A stretch of DNA of 64,000 bases from assembly GCA_028023455.1 (NCBI GenBank), contig JAQFVV010000072.1, forward strand, positions 5,028,214 through 5,092,213, written 5' to 3'. Shown here one piece after another: positions 45,454 to 55,560 of this stretch. Origin of the DNA: Epiperipatus broadwayi (taxonomy: Eukaryota; Onychophora; Udeonychophora; Euonychophora; Peripatidae). A program made the translations under genes and the position numbers. The notes below the pieces were generated by a model. The model saw only the letters and a program-made list of their open reading frames with translations. It was not told where the DNA came from and searched no databases. The number at the start of each line of letters is the position of its first letter. Position 1 is the stretch's first letter.

Positions 45454-46132
45454 GTAAGATATTTAAATAATATAAAAGTATGTTTCTGTACATGTGAATG
45501 GTGACATGCCTTAAATAGATTTTAGAAACAAACAATTTCTCAACAACAAGTAATTTCAAGTCTGTATATAAACTTAAATTTTTTTTCGTTTTTAAATAAA
45601 AAAATTTAGATGACTTTTTTAATTTCTTATAAATGGATATTTTTTTATTGTATTTTCTTAACATTCTATGTTGATGAATTTAATTTTAAATATATTAGAA
45701 TTATATATATATTATTAATTATTATGGTATTAATATTTAAAATTGTTTAGTGAGACTTTCAATGCAACGATCTTCATCTAAGATAAATATAAGTCACATG
45801 ATTCATATGTTATAAAATTTCTTATAATTAAAATTGATTATATGGATGGATGTTGTCTTATAGTCAGTTTATGGCAGATACATCTTAGATTGGTTATAGT
45901 CTGATATTGATACAAAATTATACAAAAAAATATATAATGCTGTATAATTATGGTCTGTTTTTATGTATCAGTTAGCTCATTATAATCTAAATGTAATCAG
46001 TTTTATTTTTACATTTATTTCAACTATAGTTTTTTTTTTTTCTAATTTTTTATATGTTATAATATTCTTTTGTAAGCAATGCTTATAATAAAAAAATCAA
46101 ATGTATTCATTATAACAACTAATCCTAATTTT

Positions 46133-46860
46133 AAAAACATCACATGATCCCCATTTCTTATGCTTGCTCATAACTGTTATTAAAACAGGCAAAATCTCCA
46201 TGCAATAGTGCCACTCAGTGCAAGCCAAAGTAATCAATGGATGCCAGAAGACTAGAAACTAGTCTGGGGTTATTGGATGATTAGGCACTAGATAGGGATT
46301 TTATGCACAAGCTTTCTGGCATCCATTGATTACTCTGGCTTGCACTGAGTGGTCCTACTGTATGGAGAGTGTTTTTCTGAAGGTTTGTGATGATGGTGTT
46401 CTAGTTGTATTTTTATATTGGACTATTTCTATCATCTAATATGTGTGTTGAATGTCTTTAGAACAATTTAATTTTATTTAAGTATTACAAATACATTCAC
46501 CTTTTAGTAATATCACAGCAAACTGGTTAGTATATGCCCCAACTGTTAGTAATATCACAGCAAACAGGTTAGTATATGCACAACATTTCAAGAGGTATTG
46601 TTCTCCCCTCTTCTTCAGGTGTTGCTGGCCTGACCAGTGACAGTACTAGCATGGGATTCGAACCTGGGTCCTTAGATTCTTGATTATTGAATTTTAAGGT
46701 AACGCTCTTACCTGTTTGCTGTGATATTACTAACAGTTGAATGTATTTGGAATATTAAAATAAAATTAAATTGTTCTAAAAACATTCAACACACATATTA
46801 GATGATGGAAATAGTCCAATATAAAAATACTATACTGTATGGAGAGTTTTGCCTATTATG
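46133..46860. mobile_element. Family C foldback, copy C8, host to a nested foldback
   Basis: The full terminal motif ACATCACATGATCCCC begins the element, and the other end stops at TTTTGCCTATTATG. An exact 11-bp duplication ATCCTAATTTT flanks it (46122-46132 and 46861-46871). Its right arm is split by the insertion at 46371-46833. The apex keeps GAAACTAGTCTGGGG on the plus strand near 46254 but lacks CTGATGA. Confidence 0.8.
46371..46833. mobile_element. Nested foldback (family I) with tRNA-like SINE at its apex
   Basis: An exact 14-bp duplication ACTGTATGGAGAGT flanks it (46357-46370 and 46834-46847). Its arms (from about 46393 and to about 46829) share GTATTTTTATATTGGACTAT and its complement. 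Between the arms, on the minus strand, lies a tRNA-like piece with the B box CAGGTTCGAATCCC. A CTGAAGAAGAGG...CCTC...GAAATG motif follows, resembling a decayed hammerhead-like core. As in C and D, the left end extends beyond the right arm. Confidence 0.8.
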
Positions 46861-47764
46861 ATCCTAATTTTTCTTACATATTTACATGATTTGCCTTGAT
46901 ATAAATGTCGGTAAATTAATAACAGAAAAAAAGTGTCATTACATAAAAGTATAAAATTATTAAATATTCCTGTGTAAGTAAAATATTGTATTTTATTATG
47001 GGTTCAGCATTAGTAATAGCTTAAGGTGTCTCCAGGGTTGGACCAATCACTTTTAATGCTTGGAGCATCCCTTAAAAATATGCCTTACTCGTACTTATTT
47101 AATAAGTAGACTATTGAACAAAGTAATAGATATAAAAAAAGATATATGTAAAAACAAAAAAACCATCAACATAAAAACAGAAAATTATAAACTTTTAAAA
47201 CTTCAGAAAAGTGGAACGGAATAAATTAAAATATAATTTTAAAAAAACTTCATTGTTTACATTTCTGTTAAAATTCATTATTCAGGAAAATTTCAATAAG
47301 AATAGATGAAAAATTTCTTAAAAAGGAGTTAAACTATTTTTTGATAAAAGGGGGAGGGGGTGATTATCTTTTTACATTAAAAATGGCCAAATCTTTTTTT
47401 TTTAATTTTATTTAGGTATTTTTCCACTATAAAAATTTCATTTTAAAATATCTAATTTTGTGCCTGTTCTTAGTCCACTCCTGAGGCAGTTTGTTTGCTA
47501 CCTTAGCTATGGGACTGATGTTATATGCCTCTTCCCTTTACATCTCCAATCATTTAGATGAGTACAAGTCTGGATCATCGTCTGTATGATTGGTCATCTG
47601 AATGTGAAAGTGAGGCTTATGCAATCATGTTTTCATTCTTTAATTAAATAGTAGCAATTCTGACTCCGATCTTTTTTATTTTTTTTGTCTTGTTTTCTAA
47701 CTTTTTATTCTTTATCTTTCTGTTTTAGTTTTCTGGAGTAAGAATAACCATATTTATTTATTAA

Positions 47765-48140
47765 TGCTTTGTACAGGCTTAAACCTGCATTTATATATGT
47801 AATATATGCGGGGTTCGAACTCAGACTTTCACACGACCCACCACTCTCAGTGCCATCTCATATTGCTGACCCACCTGATCACACACATGTTGAAAAGATA
47901 AATAATCACCAATATACATATTTCATGCTAAACCAGCAATCATCAGTTGGTCTAGATTACTATCCTCACACATATATATAATCAGTACTCAGCTTTATAT
48001 TAAGATAGCCAATCCTCATACTTTAATGGACAGGCTTCAAACTATTCCAACTCACAACTCTTCAGCCTTCCATTTCATTGAAAATCTGATGATGGAACAT
48101 TCAAAGCTCTTGATAGTGCCAAGGTTGCCTAATAATCATG
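47765..48140 (-). mobile_element. Family A repeat, copy A5, near full length
   Basis: The minus strand reads 5' region (CCATCATCAGATTTTCAATG), AAGCCTGTCCATTAAAG, hammerhead, tRNA-like region with A-box-like TGGCACTGAGAGTGG and a good B box GAGTTCGAACCCC, and end AAGCCTGTACAAAG. This copy best shows the layout of the family. Confidence 0.75.
47897..47967 (-). ncRNA. Hammerhead ribozyme, type I (A5)
   Basis: Minus strand: CCAA, CTGATGA, stem II TTGCT...AGCAT, GAAA, ATATGTAT, A17, TTGG, then GATTATTTATC. CCAA/TTGG and TAATC/GATTA stem I pairs are kept. The first stem II pair is mispaired. Confidence 0.65.
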
Positions 48141-48244
48141 ATGAGATATCAATCTAGAAATCCACTTTTTTAAATCAAAGTATTTCAAATTTAATTTTGT
48201 AATAAACGCTATCAAAAGTATCCTTTTAACCAAAACAGCCAATA

Positions 48245-49109
48245 TGAGGGGGGATCCAAAAGTAATCGGAATTTTGTAATAAAAAATTGTATATTTATTT
48301 TTAGGTGTTGCAAATTGAATCGCTTAGTCTATTTAATGCAATGCACTGGTCTAAATGTGTTTTTCATTTTTCGAAGTAGTCTGAGAAACACTTGCGAAGT
48401 AATGCATTTTAACGCCTCTGTCGTTTATTCTTCACCACTTTTAAGTCCCAAAAAGAAATAATTGAGGTATCTTTTCATTCGAGAGATTAAAAAGTCACAC
48501 AAAGTGAGATCAAACAAATATGGCTGATGGGTAAGCTGGGTCATGCTGAATTTAAATAAAAACTGTTTACACTCAAGCTTTATGTGCTAGCCCTGCTGTC
48601 ATGATGAAACATGTCCTCCACACTTTGCCACAAAATAGAATGTTTATGTTTTATCATATCATGCAAAAGTTTCAAAACTTAGTAAGTTTTAAATGCCTGA
48701 TCATTATGAATGAAATCTGAAAGAACAATCGCCATTTGCATCCAAAAAAAAATTGGCAGCATTTAGACATTGAGCTTCACGTTTTTTGGGGATGTGGTAA
48801 ATTTAACACTTCTATTAAACCACAGAGCAACGTGTTTGTAAGCTCTTTCAAGCATTACAATTGTTTTATCTGCTATCTTTACTAAAAGAAAACAGAATTG
48901 TTCCAACTTTTCAGCCTTTACAAAAATTGACAAATATATGAAACACATTCTATAAAAAATATGCTACATGTGACCACAATTTCACATGATATTATCATTT
49001 AGCAGATTGATGTAGAAGGGTTCTCACAAGAGAGATCTAGAAGCAGAAGCATGTGCTATAAGAGACATGGCTCCCAGACAACAATTCTGGTTATTTTGGG
49101 GCCCCCTCA
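48245..49109 (-). mobile_element. Mariner-like DNA transposon, dead
   Basis: The ends are inverted repeats of about 30 bp. The left begins TGAGGGGGG and contains CCAAAAGTAATCGGAAT. The right is its complement ending CCCCCTCA, and TA lies on both sides. The minus strand encodes broken transposase pieces: FLGLKSGEE, TTEALKCITSQ and a FR.VHCIK tail near 48350-48450, like the end of SETMAR/GVQW3-type mariner transposases. The N-terminal helix-turn-helix part is very decayed (48763-48948). Its 865 bp is shorter than an intact ~1.3-kb element. Confidence 0.75.
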
Positions 49110-49784
49110 TATTATTATTTTACTGTTTTGTTAATGCAAGATTTATTATAAATCTTTGAATAATATGTACAGAACTTAACAAAAAGGATATCAAGACTAA
49201 CTCTAATTCAATATCATTTTAGATTTAGCCTTGCCTTTATTATGATCTGAAACACCTAAAAATATTGATAGATGACACAAAATTGCTATGACAAGCTTTA
49301 GGGCATTACATTTTTAATTGTTAAATTTATGAATTTGAAAAGGACTTTAATAACAAAAAAGTCTAAATAATTTACCAAGTTTACTATCAACATATTCAAA
49401 AATTATATAATAACACTGACATAAAAACCAGATGGTACATGAATGTAAATCTGTGTTTTTTGAATTGTCTATTAAACTTAAATGTTTATGGTATTTTATA
49501 TATCAAAACATTCACAGCAAATGTGATATGTTTAAAGTGTAAAAAGTTTTTATATTTTACAAAGTAGACAGGAAAAATGCTTCTTATCAAAACGTTTTTT
49601 TTTTAAAAAAAATATCATCTATGTAATGTGAGAAAAGAATGAAGTTTTCAATGCAGAAAATATGTACTAGTCAGGAATTGTTTTTTGTTTCATTTTAGCA
49701 CTTGTTAATATTTAAACAGATTTTTAATTTGGAAAAAAGAAAAACAACCCAAAACTGAAGTTTATGATGCATAAACTGAATGAG

Positions 49785-50345
49785 TACTATAAGCCTAAGT
49801 AGTCAATAGACATCAGATGGCATAAGTTTATGATATTCCTATCCCCAGACCGGTTTTGGTTCTTGCCGTCATCAGTGAAGACTGGGATTCTAAGCTGGAA
49901 TTAATGCACTTAATCATCTAGCAGCCACTTATTATTCCTTCATACTATAGTTTGAAATTTAAATAACCCTAAGGTTTTAAACCTAAGTTAATCTGTACAG
50001 TTATATAGATCTGGTATTAGCTCAGTTTTTTTATACTTTTGGAAATTTCACTTTTATGCCAACCGTCATTTCTATACAATTATGCAAGTGATTAAGTTTG
50101 GGTTAAAAAAATCTTAGCTCTCTCCCACTCCCTGCAATTTCAGACTGTTGGTTTAAGTAGTATAAGGGATTAATTAATAAGTGCATTAGTTTTAGCTTTG
50201 CTTTGAATTCTAGTCGTCACTGATAAAGACAAAAACTGATCTGCAGAATATACTGAAGTTTATTGATTACTCAAGCTTACAGTAGATGGCGCTAGAATAG
50301 GATGAAAAGAATTGCTCTAGAAAGCATGAAAGGAAATCATGTCAT
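49785..50345. mobile_element. Family F foldback, related to family C
   Basis: Inverted ends are AGTCAATAGACATCAGATGG (49800) and TTTATTGATTACTCAAGC (50259), with opposed apex cores near 49840-49885 (minus) and 50217-50250 (plus). The right end carries AAATCATGTCATATTG, like the C terminal motif. About 330 bases of other sequence separate the cores. Confidence 0.55.
49840..49885 (-). ncRNA. Hammerhead-like core, family F
   Basis: Minus strand: TCTTCA, CTGATGA, CGGCAAGAACC, AAAA, self-complementary ACCGGT, C17, TGGGGA. Stem I TCTTCA/TGGGGA forms with two G-U pairs. Only G12 is missing from the core; stem II is short (GG/CC). A second decayed copy is at 59606-59645. Confidence 0.5.
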
Positions 50346-50689
50346 ATTGTTGATGGTATAATTAGTATGTGTGTTATGTAAATACAAATATGTGTATGTT
50401 TGTCCGCATATTGAGAAAAGAAATTAATATTAAACAAGAAAACAAAAATTATATTTTTTAATTTTAATCTTTTTTAATGTCATTAGATTTTGATTAATGT
50501 AGCTCTTGGGTAATTTGAATTATTATTTAATTCAATTTTTGTTTTCCTTCGATTTTGAATGAAATAAATTTTACTATATATACATATATAATCACAATTT
50601 GTCATCTTTAATTTTTTTATTATTATGGAAATGTTATATCTGATAATTTTAAAGAAAAAATGTATTTGAATTAATATATTATTCCAATC

Positions 50690-51170
50690 CAATATGTCAA
50701 GAATATGTGTTCTGCACGATAGCAAACTCTCCTCATAGTGGCGCAACCCAGTGCAAGCCTTAGTAACCATTGGGTTCCAGAAGGTTTGTGCATAAAATCC
50801 CTTTCTAAGGTCCACTCATTGAATATCTCCAAACTAGTTTTTAGCTTGCAGTTTTCATCATTGAGGAGAGGAGCTTTGGATCTGAGAGCTCTGCACCTAG
50901 ATTTTAGGATTTAATGCAACCCTCTAAATAATTACCTTTTATCATTGCATTAGATCCTAAGATCTAGATGCAGTGCTTTCAGATCCAAAGCTCCTCACTG
51001 ATGAAATCCACAAGCTAGATACTAGTCTGGGGATATTGGATGAGTAGGCTCTAGATATTTTATGCTCATTGATTACTATGTCTTGCACTAGATGGCACTA
51101 CTGTGTAGAGACTTTACTATTGTTTTAACCATTTGTGTAAGTATAGGAAACAATAATCATGTGATATTTT
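50690..51170. mobile_element. Family C foldback, copy C10
   Basis: The left arm runs AACTCTCCTCATAGTGGCGC through CTTAGTAACCATTGGG to the apex near 50830. The right arm begins at the core at 50990 and ends AATCATGTGATATTTTG. Both opposed apex cores are present, about 110 bases apart. Confidence 0.7.
50990..51040 (+). ncRNA. Hammerhead-like core, family C10
   Basis: CCTCA, CTGATGA, AATCCACAAGCTA, GATA in place of GAAA, CTAGT, C, TGGGG. Stem I and the ACTAGT element are kept. Confidence 0.4.
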
Positions 51171-52135
51171 GTTGTACAATTGGTAATTTTATATTTGTGT
51201 TATTTACTAATGACTCAAGATTTTATGTTTATTAGCCTATGATTTGTTAATAGAGTATCAATGATTGTGTCAAATGTAAACATCAGAAAAATATTTTGGG
51301 GGCACCAAATAAAAATTGATGCTGATAAAGTATCATTAATCTGAATTGCATTAATTAAAACTTTTTTAAAAAATTTTTTTTGAAATCTGTCAACACATGA
51401 TATCACATACAATTTTTATATTAATGAATTTATGTAGTATATATATATTAAAATAAAATATTCAAATTTATTTTCATTAATTTAATTAAAACAAAACAAA
51501 AATACCATGGTTTCTAATGTTAAATCACTATTTTTTTCATTGTTTTTGAAGAGTTGTGGAGAAAAAAAGAAACCACATGATATACAAATTTTTCATCTAT
51601 TCACATTGTCCAAAGAATTGCAAATGTATGCTAAAAGTTTGTTTTAATAACAAAATGTAAATAAAATGTCATGGAAAATTCTAATATCGAAACCTTGTAT
51701 TTCTTTAGCTGATGTCAAAAAAATAAAATTATATGATCAATTTTTTATCTGATTTTTATAAAGAAATTAAACCCATTCTTAGGCTATACGAATTTATTAA
51801 ATGTCTTCATAACGCAGAACAATGAAATTGGTGATTCTAAATTTATAGTTCATTTTTAATAACAAATGAAACCGTTAAGTTGTATAACGTGGTCGGTAGT
51901 TTCCAATGTCGAATTGCTAAATTATTATATCAGCCAAGATTAAAAGAAAAAATACATGGTTAGAATTTGATATTCCCAATATGTTTTTTAAAAAGGTTAA
52001 ACTTATACTTATGCTGCTGTAGGAGAATCAGTAACTTTCTGTACATTATTTTCTACTATTACTAATTTCAGTATCATGTAAATAACTTACTACTAGTTTG
52101 AATTTGTAACATTTAAGATTATAATCACATCACAG

Positions 52136-52350
52136 AACGTTCTCGTTCCAAATACGTTACTCAGAATTATTTTTTGAACGTTCTCGTTCCAAATACGTTA
52201 CTCAGAATTATTTTTTGCAGCAAACTCATAATGAGACATTTTAATAAACTTGCAAATAATTTTACTTTTCATTTATTAATATCCATCCATGTCTCATTAT
52301 GAGTCTTCTGCAAAAATAATTCTGAGTAACATATTTGAAACAGGAATGCT
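52136..52350. repeat. 41-bp tandem duplication plus inverted partner
   Basis: A 41-base unit starting AACGTTCTCGTTCCAAATAC occurs at 52136 and 52177 without change. Its reverse complement, with CAAAAATAATTCTGAGTAAC, lies near 52302-52350. The inner flanks ACTCATAATGAGAC also pair, so the whole is a foldback of about 210 bases with one duplicated arm. Confidence 0.8.
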
Positions 52351-53822
52351 CTTTGAAATGATTATTTTCCAAAAAAGACTGATTCTATACTAAAAGTTTG
52401 TTTTCAATAACTAGTGAAACAGATAAATTTTGAATAATTGGGGATTTTTTATATCCGATTATGTCAGTCAAGATTTAAAAAAAAAAACACGTGATTAGAT
52501 TAATATCCATAATCTATTTCTATAAAAAAAATTAAGTTACCCATGAGGTATGTGAAAATCTCAATTTTCTATACAGTAATTTTAGAAGCAAAAAGATCTC
52601 TTGACTTTCTGCTTTAAAAACTAATTTTCAAAAAAGTCGATAATGTATTTGCAGTTTTAACGTGTATGCAAAATTACAGTAGCCATTTAATTAAACACGT
52701 AGTCAACAGGCTGTAACACACTTTTTTATAATGACCTTTAGTTTATTTATGTCTAACTAAGTATTAACAGACGTAGCCAAAACATTTGCAATTGTATAGC
52801 AAAAGTTCATGTTCAAAAACAAAAAATGGCTAATTTTTATCTTTATGTAGAATTATATTACTAATTCAGTGTAGAAATACGCTCTTAAAATACACCTATG
52901 ATAAGAAAAATTGAATTGTTTAAAAGTCATATTGGTTTATTTATATTTATTCTCAATGCTGTATGAAATATAAAGCCAAAATATTATTGGAATGTCTATG
53001 CTAAATAAATGTTTATGTTCACAATGTAAACAGAAAAAGAATTTTCATGAAGCAGTTATTTTTATGTTTCATCAGACGAAGAAGCTTAAAACTTTTATTA
53101 TGAATTTTTTACCACTTAGCAAAGAAAAATTTCAAGTAAATAATAGATTTAAAAGTGTTTTTTTTTTTTGTCTGACTATTAATAATGTAAATGAATTTTT
53201 AAAAACAACTCTTTTTTAATCCTATTGTATGATGTATATAAATTGACACAACTCTTATTATAACGCAGTATTCAAAATTGACGTCACCAATGTGATACTT
53301 GTTTATAGTCAAATATAAATAATGAATTTTAATTTATTTATTTTATTAAATTATTTTTTAAGTGAATGTTTGTCAAATATTTTTCATTTATCGGTATAAT
53401 TATTGCTTTGTATTTGAATGATTTTGTGCCCCCCCCCCCCACACCCCTCACTCCCAATTAATTTCTGAATCCAAATTCAACTTTGAACTTAGGTTTTCAG
53501 ATTAAGTCTGATAATTTCACAACAATTTATTATTTCAATTTAAAAAATAAGAAACAAAAAAAAAAAAAATTGAAACATTTTTAAAAATTCTTAAGTTTTG
53601 ATAAAAAAAAAAATTAACTTTAGTTTAAAATTAAATTTTATATTTTTTATAAAATTATGTTTAGGGTGTATAATAAATATTAAACTTGCATTAATTTTTA
53701 ATAGTGAAAAATATTTTTGTAGTGTAATTTTTACTTACACTACTCTCATGTGAGATAGAGACTGGTTTCTATTCACTTTTATATAATCATAAACATATGA
53801 CAAAAGACATGTGAAACATATC

Positions 53823-53890
53823 TATGATCTTCAAGATCCACATTTCACGCTGAACCAGCACTCATCAGGTGGCCCAGACCACAATCTCTT
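53823..53890 (-). ncRNA. Hammerhead ribozyme, type I (B2)
   Basis: Minus strand: CCAC, CTGATGA, stem II GTGCT...AGCGT with wobble pairs, GAAA, ATGTGGAT, C17, TTGAAG. All invariant core bases are present. Stem I next to the core is weakened. Confidence 0.65.
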
Positions 53891-54286
53891 ACACATATCT
53901 TTATCAATGTTCAGTATATATATATATAGATAGATAGCAAATTACTACAGTTTAATTGATGTGTCAAATTATCATTGTGCAGTATGTATAAAGATATCAA
54001 ATTACTTCAGCTTAATTGAGGTGTCAAATGCGCTGCCCTCACAACTTTGACCCAAATCACTTAATGAAAGTATATTGATAATTTTTATTTGTCATTCATT
54101 AGACTAGAGATTATCCAATAATGAATAATATTTCTGTAGTGGAATTTTTACAACACCACTCTCATGCAAGGTAGGGACTTTCATTAAGTGATTTGTGTCA
54201 AAGTTGTGAGGGCAGCGCATTTGACATCTCAATTAAGCTGAAGTAATTTGATATCTTTATACATACTGCACAATGATAATTTGTGT

Positions 54287-54352
54287 AAGTGATTGGGGTA
54301 TGGGCCAATTGATGAGTACTGGTTCAGCATGAAATATGCCTTGGGGATCATA
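54287..54352 (+). ncRNA. Hammerhead ribozyme, type I, decayed (B3)
   Basis: CCAA, TTGATGA (C3 changed to T), stem II GTACT...AGCAT, GAAA, ATATGC, C17, TTGG. Loss of C3 should abolish cleavage. Confidence 0.55.
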
Positions 54353-55099
54353 GATCTTTTTCACATGTCTTTGGTTATATCCACAAGGTGTTAAAAGCAG
54401 ATAGAAACCAATCCCTACCTTGTGTGAGAGTGTTCTAGTGAAAATTATGCTGCAGAAATATTATTCATTATTGGATAATCTCTAATCTTATGAATGACTA
54501 ATAAAAATTGTTAACGCAATAATTTTTGTTTCCAAATAGATATTAATAATGTTTTTATAGTGTGAATATATATTACTGTATCTAAATATAGCATTTTATG
54601 TGTATACATTTATGTAATTTCTGATTTAAATAATTAACCAAATATTGTCAATAAGTTTGTCAGCATCATTGTTGTGCTAATGCAGTGATCATTTGTATCA
54701 TCTGTCCCAATGTATATAAGGAATTAATAGATCTAGAAAGTTTATAAACAAGGTTTAAAATCTGTTTCATCCAAGATGTAAACACATTTATATTTATGTA
54801 TAAGCTAATAAAATCAGGAGTTCTGAAAAGTTTCTTAACAGTGCTTGATTAATTGCTCAAGACCAGAAACTACATATAATGTTAGGAATTTAATTACATT
54901 ATAAATATTTGATTTCTATGCCATATATAAATGAGCCTGCATTTATATTGAAATGTAATGGATTTTTATTCTATTGTTTGTACACTTGCTAGAGCTTCGC
55001 CATCTATACATCTGGAGTTGGCAATATAAACAGTATAGGAGATTTATTCATGGCATTTGGTTAATAGGACAAGATCGGAAATTACATATACTGCTGGTA

Positions 55100-55560
55100 A
55101 AATGTTGCATTTAATAATATCATCAACCATTATCAGTCCACTGCAGGATGAAGGTCTCTCTAAGTTCAATTCATTTTCTCCGATCTTTAGCTTCTCTTCT
55201 CCACATCATCCCCTGCACATTTTCTTATTTCATCCATCCATCTCATATGTGATCTCTTTCTGGGTCTTTTACAATCTCTTGGAATCCAGTTTAAGATTTC
55301 AGTTGTCCATCTATTATCATCTCTTCTAGCAATATGCCCAGCCCAACTCCACTTCAGTCTTTTAATTTTTTCAATGAGGTCAGTAACACCTGCTTATTCT
55401 CTTACCCAGATATTGCGTTTTCGATTTCTTCTTGTTATTCCCAACATTCGATCTCTTCTTGTTACTCCCAACATGCATCTCTCCATACTTCTTTGAGTGG
55501 TCTGAAATTTCTGTATTGCTCTTCTATTAAGTGTCCAAGTCTCAGACTTATAATAATATT
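55100..55560 (-). mobile_element. RTE-like LINE 3' tail
   Basis: The best preserved copy of the minus-strand LINE tail in the window. In the + sense it shows CCACTGCAGGATGAAGGTCT, CATCCATCTCATA, GGGTCTTTTACAATCTCTTGG and ATATGCCCAGCCCAACTCCA. On the minus strand these encode the end of the RT polyprotein. The apparent plus frames (90 and 86 codons) are shadows. A TTCTTGTTATTCCCAACAT-type piece is duplicated at 55425 and 55449. Confidence 0.65.

Larger units (their letters stand above)
53690..54510. mobile_element. Family B inverted pair, copies B2 (minus) and B3 (plus)
   Basis: A minus-oriented family B copy (about 53690-54175) is followed directly by a plus-oriented partial copy (about 54175-54510). 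They share CACTCTCATG.AAGGTAGGGA, GAGGGCAGCGCATTTGACA and both ribozymes. B2 contains a repeated AAATTAC.TCAG.TTAATTGA segment (53939 and 53999). The centre of the inverted pair is near 54175. Confidence 0.7.

Noticed and set aside
53040-53100. TCATCAG followed by A-rich sequence as a minus-strand hammerhead
   Set aside because: CTGATGA alone without stem II or GAAA occurs by chance in AT-rich DNA.
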